DNA from: Unio delphinus | Lineage: Eukaryota > Mollusca > Bivalvia > Unionida > Unionidae | Direction of reading: 5' to 3' | NCBI GenBank assembly: GCA_029339505.1 | Contig: JAQISU010000134.1 | Coordinates: 460,501 to 524,500, forward strand | Length of the DNA: 64,000 bases | Shown: positions 10,875 through 21,903 of the stretch, piece by piece | Layout of the letters: every line of letters begins with the position of its first letter | Position numbering within the stretch: position 1 is the stretch's first letter | The notes under the pieces: model-generated | Database searches by the model: none | What the model saw: the letters and a program-made list of their open reading frames with translations, nothing else | What the model was told of the DNA's origin: nothing | Translations under genes and position numbers: made by a program

Positions 10875-13284
10875 GCAGAAATCCATACTTAGATGCATTT
10901 GTGCGAGTCCTTGCAGTTAATGCACATGATGCGATCGAATCACTATTTGAGCGCAAAAGACAAATATTCACAACACTACAAGTAAATGTAAGTAATAAAT
11001 GAGGATATTTTAACAGAGATGATTCAGTTTAATCTGGATAATGTTTTAGCATACTAGTTTTCATCATTCTTTCAATGAAATTTACATAGTTTAATTTCTT
11101 CAACGTTTTTACAGAATTTGGATAAAGATTCCTTAAAAATCTCGTCTCTTTTATTGAATTTCTAATTATTGACCTTAAAAAAAATAAAGTATAACGCAAT
11201 GTTATTTCTAACTTTTGTGGAACCTTTGCATTACTCCTGATGGGGCATTATAATCTATCATCTTTCACCAACTTTTGTTTGCCTCTTTTTCCTAGTTTGC
11301 CTTGATATAGGAACAAACGTTTGATATTTCAGCATTCGTATCTTTATATTCCATTCCTTTATATGTAAAACCAGTTTCATAACTTGAAGCTAACCTTTTA
11401 ATTCTAAGTAGTTTAACGAGAACGATTCATTTACTGCGAATACAATTCCATCGCTTACAAGTTAATTAGGTAACTTGGTGTAAAACGGTTATGAATGTAT
11501 TTCTTTTTAAAATAGAGGAACACTGACGTTGGTGTAGATGCTAAACAAGTTCTTGGATTTGAGCCAAAAGTAAAATCCATGACACAGAAGGTCCATGACA
11601 GAGAGTCATATTTGGGTAAGTATATATTTCAGTATGTACACCGTAATATGAAGTCCTAATAATACGCTTATGAAAATGCAAGAAATGCTTGACAAGAAAT
11701 CTCCACAACGCAAAAAATGTGAATAACTTTGTTATCTAGTATTAAGAGTGTGCACTTCTACACGAGAGGAACTCAACCAATGTCAACGCGCAACGTTAAA
11801 GGAAACAAACTTACACGCATCAACAGTTAATACATATTGCTTTGTCGTCGCTTTCGTCTATTTTGAAGGACAAAATTATCGCTATCAATAATTTTCGTTA
11901 TCTTGTTCTACAGAGTACTCTGGTCTTGCTGACTCCGTGTTTTTGCCTCCTGGCTTTACATGGCAAGAAGTCGACCAAGATACAAGGCAGAACAAAGTGA
12001 CATCTTCAGGTTAGTTATTAAAATCGATAAATACATTTAAATAAATAAATACAAAATATGTTTGAAGACAATAATATGAAACATGCACATTGCTCCTATA
12101 TCATACAGGTTAATAGTGTAGATATTTGGTTGGTATAAACAATAAAGTTTAGTATTGAACTTGTTTGTAATTTAAATTTTGCTTAGTTTCTATAGATATT
12201 CATGTGTCTTCTATAAAACTCTCCTATATCGAAAACGTTGTCATGTATGTTTGAAATGTGATTGAAACAAGAGAATGCAATTGAAACTATCGATTTTAAA
12301 AATTATGACGGAGTCGGCATCGAGCCAAGGACAGCAGAGGGACAAAGCGAGCATGTCATTGTGTGCTATACCGGTTGTCTGACTCTGCAACATACGGTAT
12401 TTTTCTAACCTTTCGACCAATTGACAAATGAGTGAAAAATCGCAGTTCATCCTTTTAAGTTATTTTAAATACAGAATAATGTGCACGTCATTAAATCTTT
12501 CAGACTTGTCTACACCACTCAGACAACAAATGACAGTTGTGCATGACTATAAGGCCAGTGGAAAAGACGAGCTCACGTGCAAGAAAGGTAGGATATCATT
12601 ATATTTTACTTGCAGAGAAGCATATCACATTTTCATACATTTTAAAAACATATTCAAAACTCTTGCAATATATTGCCCTTTTCTCAGGATATTATTGTTA
12701 TTGGTGCTGGTGGTTTTTTTCTTTATTTGAAAGAGATAACACTATTTAGTACAATCTGAAAAGTAGTAGATTTTCTTTCTGTATCTTCATTAATTTTATC
12801 TTTTCTGATCAACGAGATAAAATTCTACAAATCTCGGCAAATATATGTGACTGAGTTGTATCTGTATATTACCCAGCGGGATAAAAGCAGGAAAAATGAA
12901 ATGGGGTTATCTTTACTTTCAGCTAGTACTATTAATACTTTTAATCAATGATTTAAATCCTCCTCATAATACGAAATATACATAAATCTCATTTCCACTT
13001 ACTGTAGATATAGGAGGAACAATACAAATAAAAATACAAGTGAAACCTGTTGCTGCTACATACTTTTAACAATTACTCGCTGACACAGAATGTACTAATG
13101 TATCAACATTTTATCCACAGGAATGGTGATCAATCAACTGACGGATGCCAATGAACTTGGAATGGCACTCGGTTTTTATAAGAGAAACGTTCCTTTCAAT
13201 AAGATAGAAATCGGCTTTTTCCCCGTAAAGTGTGTGAGCAATGAACCCCGACTTGTTTTAAAGAAAAGCTGCCGACGCAACTAG
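6089..13284 (+). CDS. F-BAR-like/SH3-like protein, unit 1, 11 exons, intact
   Basis: Exons: 6089-6141, 7252-7367, 7632-7746, 8335-8446, 8948-9097, 9974-10104, 10879-10987, 11516-11615, 11914-12009, 12504-12587, 13121-13284. They sum to 1230 bases, 409 aa plus TAG, with GT/AG borders and agreeing phase at all ten joins. An in-frame TGA precedes the first ATG; a second ATG lies at 6107. Residues ~18-262 look like an F-BAR/FCH helical bundle: FDFWADVLKERA, then long Lys/Arg/Glu-rich helices such as RVKAKEAADRFVKALELEQ. Residues ~263-334 are a linker. Residues ~335-398 resemble an SH3 fold: VVHDY for ALYDY, DEL, and EIGFFPVKCV for GLFPxNYV. Family role: membrane curvature plus partner recruitment, as in PSTPIP (about 416 aa), nostrin or PACSIN. 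The usual SH3 Trp pair is missing. A phase-neutral 33-base exon at 8589-8621 is possible but unproven. Confidence 0.72.
6552..6825 (-). mobile_element. tRNA-derived SINE in intron 1, unit 1
   Basis: Read on the minus strand, the element starts near a tRNA-like head with A box GAGTGGCCGAGTGGTC and a degenerate B box, has a core with CCGCCATGTAT and GGCGTTAAACC, and ends in a (CAA)n tail. Flanks TTTTCCTACTG (6541-6551) and TTTCCCTACTG (6826-6836) look like an imperfect target duplication. Present at the same place in every unit, so it predates the array. Confidence 0.75.
7384..7475 (+). repeat. (CT)n microsatellite just after exon 2, unit 1
   Basis: Nearly pure CT with a few GT interruptions, starting 17 bases past the exon-2 donor. 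Confidence 0.95.
9440..9506 (+). repeat. (GTCT)n/(CT)n microsatellite, unit 1 intron 5
   Basis: A short TGTC block runs into pure CT; intron between exons 5 and 6. Confidence 0.95.
10828..10874 (+). repeat. (TTA)n tract abutting the exon 7 acceptor, unit 1
   Basis: About 15 TTA repeats run directly into TTGCAG, so the polypyrimidine side of this splice site is a microsatellite. Lengths in the four units are about 47, 32, 47 and 44 bases. Confidence 0.9.
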
Positions 13285-13294
13285 CCTAATAACA

Positions 13295-13300
13295 ATTAAA
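13295..13300 (+). terminator. ATTAAA poly(A) signal candidate, unit 1 gene
   Basis: The variant signal ATTAAA begins 11 bases after the stop codon, which would give a very short 3' UTR. The same sequence follows the stop in units 2-4. A later signal is possible. Confidence 0.3.
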
Positions 13301-13473
13301 TTGTCGGGTATTTTATAACAAAAATGTAAATATTGTATATACATGCAAATTCATTATTTTTTATTCTAGTGAAAGCATTACGAATAATGGTATTATCTCG
13401 GGGACTCTTACATTCCTGATGCCAGCAATGGGCCTGCCACTGAATATTGATCATAATAATTTTATTTGTGCAT

Positions 13474-13475
<2 letters not shown>

Positions 13476-13544
<69 letters not shown>
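13476..13544 (+). repeat. (GA)n microsatellite, 3' flank unit 1
   Basis: Pure GA apart from one TA near its start; left partner of the unit 4 deletion breakpoint. Confidence 0.95.
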
Positions 13545-13546
<2 letters not shown>

Positions 13547-14039
13547 TGGTTTTCTGCTTAATAAGATACCTTCGTTGCACTCTGCTATACTAAGTCAGGC
13601 GAATGCCGATGCCATATTGTCACATGATCAAAACAAAAAAAATGGCATTATACGGAGAGACTGAGTTAATCTAACCGTGGCACATTTATTTCTTTAATAG
13701 TCTTGTTCTTAATGACACAATATTAACTTTACTAACACTTTTACTATGAACTATAACGGTAGTTATATTATGTACAAGATTAACCACCAATTTGTCATAG
13801 AATACTAAGTTTTACAAATATTTTTGCTAGTCGGCGAAGATGAAAGAAAAGGGTACACACAACGGTATTTTTATAATATTGCACATTTTACACAGGTCAT
13901 CGCAGAGATTCCTTCTCCAATCGATTCCTTGATAAATTTTAATAATATGAGGTGATGAACACTTGATCAAGGAGTCAATTACAGATCTAAGTTTCAAATG
14001 ATGTAATCTACGAAACATTTATTTCACAAAATAGTGTTA

Positions 14040-15150
14040 TCCCACTCCTCTTTAATATATAAGAGATGGTATTTTTGTCTTATATCTTCAGCAAATGAAT
14101 GCTATCGTCTGTCCGTTACCTCAATTTCGGAAGTGAAAAGTATCACGAGATTAATTGCAATCGATGTTTGTTAAATGATGCAGCCGGAGTGTTCGATATT
14201 GAACCAAATATCGTCATATTCACCCCCTCTAGAAATAGGGTTCAACTATACAACACATAGGGTACCCAGAAAACCCACTCCACGCCGCTTTCCGCTAACT
14301 TCATAAAAGAGATAGCATTTGGTCTTAATATCTGGCAAACAAAATTTTTCATGTGTCGCCTTCAATCAATTCTGATGTATAAAGGATCAAGGAATTTATT
14401 GCAAATGGAATATATATTGGACATTACATGGTGCAGTATGAATGCACAATATGAAATCAAATATCGTTACATTCATCCCTCGTTGGATAGGGTTGATCTT
14501 GTTGTTGTTGTTGTTGTTATTATTATTGTGATTGTTATAGAGTTTAACGCCATTTTCCAGCACAAGATGGGTTATACATGGCGGCCACTATAAATATTGG
14601 AGGGTAGAACTCGGAAAACGCCAGCAAGAACCACCGATCCACGAGCAGCTACTGGCAACCTTCTCACGTAATCACATTAGTTGCATCTGAGACTCGAACC
14701 TCTGCAGACAGAGGTGAGATGGCAATGATCCGTAGCGGTGAGCGCTTTAGGCCACTCGGCAAGTCAGGGCTCCGCCCTCGAATAGGGTTGCTATTTCAAT
14801 CCTAATGCTTGGTAAAGTTTGAGGTGTCGTGTAAAGCGAGATATCACTATCGATGTAAAATTGATCAGGAATTTATCGCAACCAGACTATGTTGGCTGAC
14901 TTAGTATGAAGTGTGCAATATTTGCAAGAAAATTGTTTCCTTCACCCCCTCTTGAAAGAGGGGTAATATTTTCGTATTAATCTGTGGCTATATTTTGGCT
15001 ATCGTACATTATCTCATATCAATTTCGATTTAAAAATTATCAAGGAATCGATTGGAAAATTATTTTTTAGATGACGCTGTATAAAATGTGCAATATGAAC
15101 AAAACTATCGTTGTGCGTACGCTTTTATTTCATCTTCCCTAGTAGTAAAA
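14040..15150 (+). repeat. Degenerate ~200-250 bp tandem repeats, 3' flank unit 1
   Basis: Recurring, diverged motifs in the same order show an old tandem array: a line like TAATATCTGGCAAA, then ATCAATTTCGAT, ATCAAGGAATTGATTG, GTGCAATAT, AAATATCGTTACATTCA, CCCCCTCTTGAAAGAGGG. About four copies can be traced, broken by a SINE at 14496-14780. Units 2 and 3 have the same block (about 26410-27530, and from 38830 split by the LTR element). It is missing from unit 4. Confidence 0.6.
14496..14780 (-). mobile_element. tRNA-derived SINE in 3' flank, unit 1
   Basis: Same family as the intron-1 SINE, in the same orientation, with a tail of CAA/TAA type. Flanks GATAGGGTTG (14486-14495) and AATAGGGTTG (14781-14790) are a likely target duplication. 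It interrupts the degenerate repeat block. Confidence 0.75.
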
Positions 15151-15420
15151 AAATTTGTAAAAATTATTATATGACCTAACTGGTGGTTAACCTTGAACAC
15201 CAGATAACGACTGCTATAGTTCAAATCAAAAGTATTAGTGGAGTTCACATTGTGTCACTAAGAATGAGGATATTAAAGGAATAAATGTGCAGATGTTAGA
15301 TATACTAGATCTCTCCGTATGAGACCATTTGTTTCGATCAGGTGACAATATGGCGTCGGCGTTCGCCTGACTTATATAGCAGAGTGCAACGCAGAGAGCA
15401 TGATAAACCGGGAACCGTTC

Positions 15421-15422
<2 letters not shown>

Positions 15423-15473
<51 letters not shown>

Positions 15474-15484
15474 GAGAGAGAGAG
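15423..15484 (+). repeat. (GA)n microsatellite, unit 1
   Basis: Nearly pure GA; right partner of the unit 4 deletion breakpoint. Confidence 0.95.
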
Positions 15485-15678
15485 TAATAATGTCTCAATA
15501 AGTTTATTATGTTTTACGGGTGTGAATTATCGTGATTCAGCGAATAAACAAAATTGCCTTACATATTGTTTGTGTTATTATTTAATCATAATGTTAGCCT
15601 CATGGGTTCACCACCCACAGACAGACACCGACACACACCACCTTCCCCTTAAAAAAGAGTGAGTAATGTATTACCTGA

Positions 15679-16003
15679 TTTTGTTTGTTTCTTTGATAAG
15701 GATTCTTAACTTAGCTTTAGAAAAGATTCAGTCATATCGCTACGATGTCTGCAGTGAGGCAGTTAAAAGTGATGTATAACACTAGGGCATCATGAAACAG
15801 ACATGTAGCACGATCTCCCATTAAGTCGCTGTATCCTGACGCAAGGCCTACTAGTCCTAACACTAACCTCTTAATGCTGAGCGTCAAACGAGGCAGCTGT
15901 TAGAACCATTTTGTAAGTCTTTAGTATGACTCGGCCGGGGATCGAACCCACAATCTCCCATATCTTCGGCGGACGCTCTAACCACTAGGCCACCGGATTG
16001 GTT
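15679..16003 (-). mobile_element. Second tRNA-derived SINE family, unit 1
   Basis: On the minus strand it begins with a tRNA-like head: A box TGGCCTAGTGGTTAGAGC and B box GGTTCGATCCC, then a ~240 bp body with no open frame. Flanks TGTATTACCTGA (15667-15678) and TGTGTTACCTGA (16004-16015) match at 11 of 12 bases and mark the insertion. The body differs from the other SINE family here. Confidence 0.8.
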
Positions 16004-16265
16004 TGTGTTACCTGAAGATCATCGAATACGACGGTGCGAAAGAATTTGAAGGATAAAGAATACATATTCAACAAGATGATATTCTGCAATGCTCTGAGCT
16101 TTCCAAGTATTTCAATGTATGAACCGGCGCTCACACACAAACGCACACACAAAACTATGCAATATATATGCATGGTGTATCAGTGATCTTACACGAGATC
16201 TATAAATATTTCATTTAATGGAAACGCGGCTTGCTTTTCATTGATTTCGATCGTTTCTTGCTGCG

Positions 16266-16269
<4 letters not shown>

Positions 16270-16347
<78 letters not shown>
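16270..16347 (+). repeat. (GA)n microsatellite near the end of unit 1
   Basis: Pure GA, followed by TTGGGGGAAG. The 16348-16822 stretch after it is AT-rich with no feature I can support. Confidence 0.95.
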
Positions 16348-16349
<2 letters not shown>

Positions 16350-17109
16350 GGGGGAAGAATTGTTGGGTGGGCTATGGACATTTTCATATTGAATAAATAA
16401 TCATCGATTTTCAGAACATTATACTAAGTTTATTAAACAAAACAAAAACACACTATTATATTGATCAAAGTATGTGTTACACGCAACCGAGAGATGTACC
16501 GCTCAATGGCTACAGTGTTTGCAACTTTGTATCATTTATTACATAAAGACTGTAAATAAATTCCATGGAAAGTGCGCACATTTCGTTACAACGAGCTACA
16601 TTGTTGGAGGTTAGTTGGTGTAAGTTATATTTCAAACGTTTTATCCAGCACAAATACTTTTTCTCTCTCACTCCAGATTTCTTCATTTTTTGTGTTTTTG
16701 CTTCTTTTTTGTGTCCTTTAGATGTGAGAGTGAGAATTTGGAACGGAAAAAAATCATTGCGATGAAATTGTGCATCATATTAAATTCATTTAAAAAGCGG
16801 GCATTATTAATACATGTATACATTAATATATAACAACTAGACATACAATGCACATAAGTACATTTTGTAGCGAATACAATCGGTAGGTATGTCAGGATTT
16901 GTATGTCTAGTATCAACTTGTGGAATTTGTACATGATCTAAACACACCGCTAACTAAAATGACTGCTCTCTTGTGCTAAAATATCAGCCTGAATTAGTCG
17001 AAAGTACAAGTACACTATATTTAGGAGTTATTAAAACAGGGACAATGTATGAATTACCAAATACATCAAATGTAAAAATAAAGGTTCTCGGGTCTTTTTT
17101 CAAATTTAC

Positions 17110-18104
17110 CTCTGAAGTCCAGGAAGTGAAAATGACCAAGCGGAGCTAGCAGGTTTTGGAGAGATGCACATCGTAAGTAAGGCCAAGCTGTATACTCTAT
17201 GATCCATATTACGCCCATCAATCACGCACCAAAAATTAAGGAAATTAAAGGTTCTTTGAATACTAAATGAGGATTTAATAGGTCCTTTTTCAAGATCCAG
17301 TATATCCAAGGATAAATTTTTTCTTACTATTCTAACACTATGCAAAATACAAAGCTGTAGGGCGCCAACTGAATTAATAATTTCTGCATACACAGGATGA
17401 TAAAGCCCACTACTTGACACATGTCATAATAAGCATCATCTAAAAGAAACCTTTGTTAAACTTAATTTAAAGTTACATTCTAGGATATTGTTTTACTAAA
17501 CTTATAACATAGAATGTGGTACACGTCATAGAGGCTAGGTATTTGTAATGGGGATTTCCAATAACCATAAATCTTACCTTAATATTTAACCGTCTATAAC
17601 AGAGAACAGCTTATCCATGTATTATTTGTTTGCAAAACAAACGTTATTGGTAAGGTACAATATTAACTTGATTTTGGACAATGTCAAGTAAAAATACAAT
17701 GAAAACTTACAATCATTGTTTTAAAGGTTATATTTACAAATTAAAAATACATGACACATGTACATAGTGATTGCAATAGGAGCAAATATAGCTAGAAATA
17801 AAGTACAAATATTTTATCCAGATCTGAATTTTACATACGATAATAACCCAACTTGTATTGCTTATATATGTAAAAAAAAATTAAATAAATTTAAACAAAC
17901 GATGAAAGGTAGTTACCTCTCATCTCCCACCCATCCACACACCTAAGAATGGAAAGACAAATGGTACAAAGCTAATATTTGAAGGTATGCTGGAGCTGTT
18001 GTGAGGCTCTTCAAGCAAAACAATGCGTAGTTCAAAAATGTGTTTACTCTGAGACGAAGTTACAGGAACTGAGTGGGAAAGGTTTATGGATTCTTTATGC
18101 AAAA
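17110..18104 (-). CDS. Candidate minus-strand exon pair, unit 2
   Basis: Copy of the unit 1 pair, exons about 18104-17943 and 17383-17110, with the same splice signals and open frames. An isolated ATATAT to AAATTT change gives Ile to Leu. Same low certainty. Confidence 0.25.
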
Positions 18105-18891
18105 CTGCAATAACAATAATAATTCAGGTTGCAAATTATAATTTTAGCTATTGACATCCTCGGAATCAAAAAGAGAAATAAAAACGAACTCTTAATGTAT
18201 AATTAACTTTCTGTTCTTCATTCAAGCTACTCATTTGTGTAATATCGAAATCAAGTGAGACTGACGAAGATCACGTCACTCTTCGTGACGTAATCTATGA
18301 CGCAGCGTTTCCAAGAGTGACGTTTCTTATTCTTACGCTGTGCATCAAGCTTGCTAGACGTATTCACGTTGACAGAAAGAAATATCTGATTTTTCAAGTC
18401 TATTCTTTTCAAATTTGATGAAATGTTGGATTTTCAAGTAATGTGCGATTTCCCGGAGTCATATTCAGCATTAACGGGAGTACTTTATAAATATAAATAT
18501 ACATATATGATTTTGAAAGGAAACGAATGGTTGGATGACTCTCTTCCCCACAAATTCACCCCTCCCCCGCCATTTACACAGTATTCGACCTGACCAAACG
18601 CTACTATTTAATAGTTAACCTTTTGTTTATGGTTGGTAGGTTGGAAGAGAAAAGTGTCATGTGCACTTCTACTATCATTATCTAAACTGATTAAGAATCG
18701 TAAGATCCAATTAAAAATTGTTTCCATTCTACCCATTACAGTAATCAAAATAGAGCTCTGTAAAAGAACGCGTTGGTTTCATTATATTGCACGAATGGTG
18801 CTTGATTATTACAGCATGACCCGACAACCATAGGTAGCTTCAAATAAATGAAAGAAACTCTAAAATAGGTGCTTTCTTCCTTTTCCTACTG

Positions 18892-19172
18892 TTGTTGTTG
18901 TTGTAGGGTTTAACGCCATTTTTGTTAGCACACGATAGGCTATACATGGCGGCCAGTATTATTGGTGGAAGAAGAACCCGGGAAATACCCTGGGAAAGAA
19001 CCACCGACCCACGATAAGCTACTGACAAGCTTTCTCACATACCCACATTAGCCGAATCTTAGACTCGTTCCCACGCAGAGGTGAGATGGCAGTGATCCGT
19101 AGCGGAGAGCGCTTTAGACCACTCGGCCACTCGCCCGCTCCCAGTCCGCCCCACCCCTTTTTTCTTTCTTTA
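18892..19172 (-). mobile_element. tRNA-derived SINE in intron 1, unit 2
   Basis: Copy of the unit 1 intron-1 SINE, keeping a GGCTATA stretch that unit 1 lost; same flanking duplication. Confidence 0.75.
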
Positions 19173-19729
19173 TTTCCCTACTGTAGGATCATACTATTGT
19201 TCCATTGCTAAAGTTTAAATTCTCGATTTAATTCCTTATTTATCTTGAGAAAAATAAATATATTTAATGACAGATTGATGTGAAAGGTTAGATAATGGAA
19301 ATGGGCAAACTAAAACTAATAAAATTGCTCGACAGTTTTCAATCGGCAGATTACACTATTACACTAAATCATGCAAACTAACCGGAAACTGCAGTCGAAG
19401 GACAGTTCTTTTCGTTTTGAAGGCACCATCAGCAAATTAGTAAAAACACCACCGGAAATGTTCCTATAGTTTTCATATGAAGATAATATAGTTAAGCTGA
19501 CTTTGCTGTTGATTTAACCTCATCTCACGTAATGAATAATTTTGATCCAATTTATTATAGTTATACATAACTCAATATACTTCCTATTTCTGTTTAAGTG
19601 ACTTTGACTTCTGGGCGGATGTTCTGAAGGAGAGAGCTCTCAGCCAAGATTGGTGTGAGAGTAAGGCTCTGGCCTGGAACAAGAAACTTTAAACACGTCT
19701 GACCATGGCCAGAGGTACCCATCTAACGC

Positions 19730-19730
<1 letters not shown>

Positions 19731-19800
<70 letters not shown>

Positions 19801-19810
19801 CCTCTCTCTG

Positions 19811-19854
<44 letters not shown>
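19731..19854 (+). repeat. (CT)n microsatellite after exon 2, unit 2
   Basis: CT with GT and CC interruptions; longer than in unit 1. Confidence 0.95.
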
Positions 19855-21833
19855 AATACCCTTGTAAAATGTTGCATGTAATTTAGATATAACTGACATA
19901 TATTCTACTATAACAACGTTTGCTATTGACAGATTAATTGTAAGTATGTACTTTATTATTTTGAACCTTAAAAAGTCAACATTCGCAACGATTGTTTTTC
20001 GTTACTTCAGATTATCCTGTCATCTCGAGAGCTTTCTTTTCCTTCTTTAATGATGTTGCTATGCAACATTTGGATGTCGAAAAAGACGTCTTTATATGCC
20101 TGGACGCAGCCAGAGTCTTAAGGAAGTTAGTATATGAAGTTATTTTATCTAGTACACTAACCTGAAATCGCTTGTTATTTATTTTGAAAGTCAAGGGTTT
20201 CGTGTGCCGTTTAATGCACATATTGATCGATGTTCCTGTTTTATTAATGGAAAACTAGTTATTTGATGATTGGTGTTTGTTTGATATGTGACATATTCGT
20301 GTGTCCAAATTATGTTAAAGTTCATCTGCTGCTTGGGTAAATTCGTTTTCTTTTAATAGAATTTAAATTCACAACGTTACTGTTTGACTTTAAAGATTCA
20401 AGATGAGTTTTATATTAATTAGACCTATTGTATAGCGCTAAATAACCTAAACATTCTGGTGCACCGTTACAAAACAATCAATCAATCATTATATCAATTA
20501 ACATTGGAATGTAATTGATCATAAAAGCGTGGTAATCATAAGTGACTTAGATGAGACCGAAGATTTCTCGCTAAGCAAGCAGAATCTAAAATGTCTCCCA
20601 AATGTTAGTGACATTTTTAATTTCTTTCTCAGTTTCTTTTCACACAGTTTAGATGTATATTTGTCTAGTGGCTTACAGATCTTTTAAATGTTCATCAAAC
20701 AACCTTATTTCAGATTTTCTATGTGTTCAGAAGAGAAAATGATCTTGAACATTCTGAGAAAAGCCCTTAAGAAGACCAGAAAAACATATATTCAGGCATA
20801 CAGACAGACTGAGAAAAGGCGGCGGGTAAGAATAGGAGAATATTTTGCACCCATATTCATCTGGATAAAAAGATAGTGCAATTACTTAGACCATTCATAA
20901 GATGTCTTTAAATCTATTGTTTCCTTTTTTATTTCAACACAATCTTTACTGCATAGCAATTCTTCAGGCGGACAAGGCAAAACTGTATAATATAATCTAT
21001 GTACATCTTAGCATACAAATGACTATTTATACTGCATAAGTATTTTTCATTATATATATTCATTCTTACCTAATCTGAATGATGAGAACATTTTTTAAAT
21101 GATAAACACCAACAATAATGTCGAGAATAATAACAACACAAAGAATACTGATGATGACTGAGGCGATTATGATGAGTTGTAATCTCATAATTCCACAAAT
21201 CGGCATAAAATGTTTTCTTATATTGGTAATCTATTGGTCCACAACTGCATTAAGTCATTAGATTAACTGACATTATGGTGACTCTCATTACTTTTAGAAC
21301 TATTTAATTTCTTGATTTGTACAGATGTATAAGGACGTTTTAATCCGTCTAGAGTCCAAAATGAGATTCAAGAAGGTCATCAAACAGGCTCTTAGGGTCA
21401 AGGCCAAAGAAGCCGCCGACCACTTTGTGAAAGCCCTAGAATTAGAGCAGACGGCGAAGGTGAAGATGATCACGGTAATGCTGTTTCTTTTTCATGTTCA
21501 CTTATTGTTACATGCGTTGAACAGTAACTTCAGAAAACTCATATAACATACTCTCAGTGGCTCCGATTTGGGCATGTTGTTGGGCGAAACTTGAGAAGCC
21601 AAGATAAACCGACAGCCTTGGACTGACCATCACTTACATGTAAAAACTGGAGATTTTTCACAAGAGATACAAAGTATCTTCATTATTCACGATTTAGATT
21701 TACTGTCATGCTATTATTAAATGCATTTTCATTGAACTGACTAGATACTATAGTTTGGAGGCATCATAAGACAGGACTTTACAATAGATAGTGTGAAAGT
21801 TATCACCCCTCTCTGTATGTCTGTCTGTCTGTT

Positions 21834-21834
<1 letters not shown>

Positions 21835-21899
<65 letters not shown>
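21835..21899 (+). repeat. (CT)n microsatellite, unit 2
   Basis: Same intron as 9440-9506 in unit 1. Confidence 0.95.

Positions 21900-21903
<4 letters not shown>

Larger units (their letters stand above)
4488..16822 (+). repeat. Tandem unit 1 (12.3 kb)
   Basis: First copy of the tandemly repeated segment; it begins TTAATATATAACAACTAGAC. Contents in order: candidate minus-strand exons (4775-5770), CRE-like promoter, the F-BAR/SH3-like gene (6089-13284), a 3' flank of degenerate ~200-250 bp repeats with a SINE, and a second SINE and GA tracts up to 16822. The left 4487 bases have no counterpart in the other units. Identity between units is very high by eye apart from microsatellite length. Unit 1 differs from units 2-4 at shared sites (for example CTCGAGACG versus CTCGACACA in exon 6). 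Confidence 0.9.

Noticed and set aside
13827..14018. 63-codon minus-strand frame repeated in three units
   Set aside because: Short, lies in AT-rich flank next to the degenerate repeats, identical only because the units are recent copies.
15342..15662. Open frames with RERERE or SLSLSL runs at every GA/CT tract
   Set aside because: They are translations of dinucleotide repeats extended into flanks; no splice or start support.
15930..16003. tRNA gene on the minus strand
   Set aside because: A and B boxes are good, but the cloverleaf is continued by a 240-base body and bounded by a target duplication; it is a SINE head.
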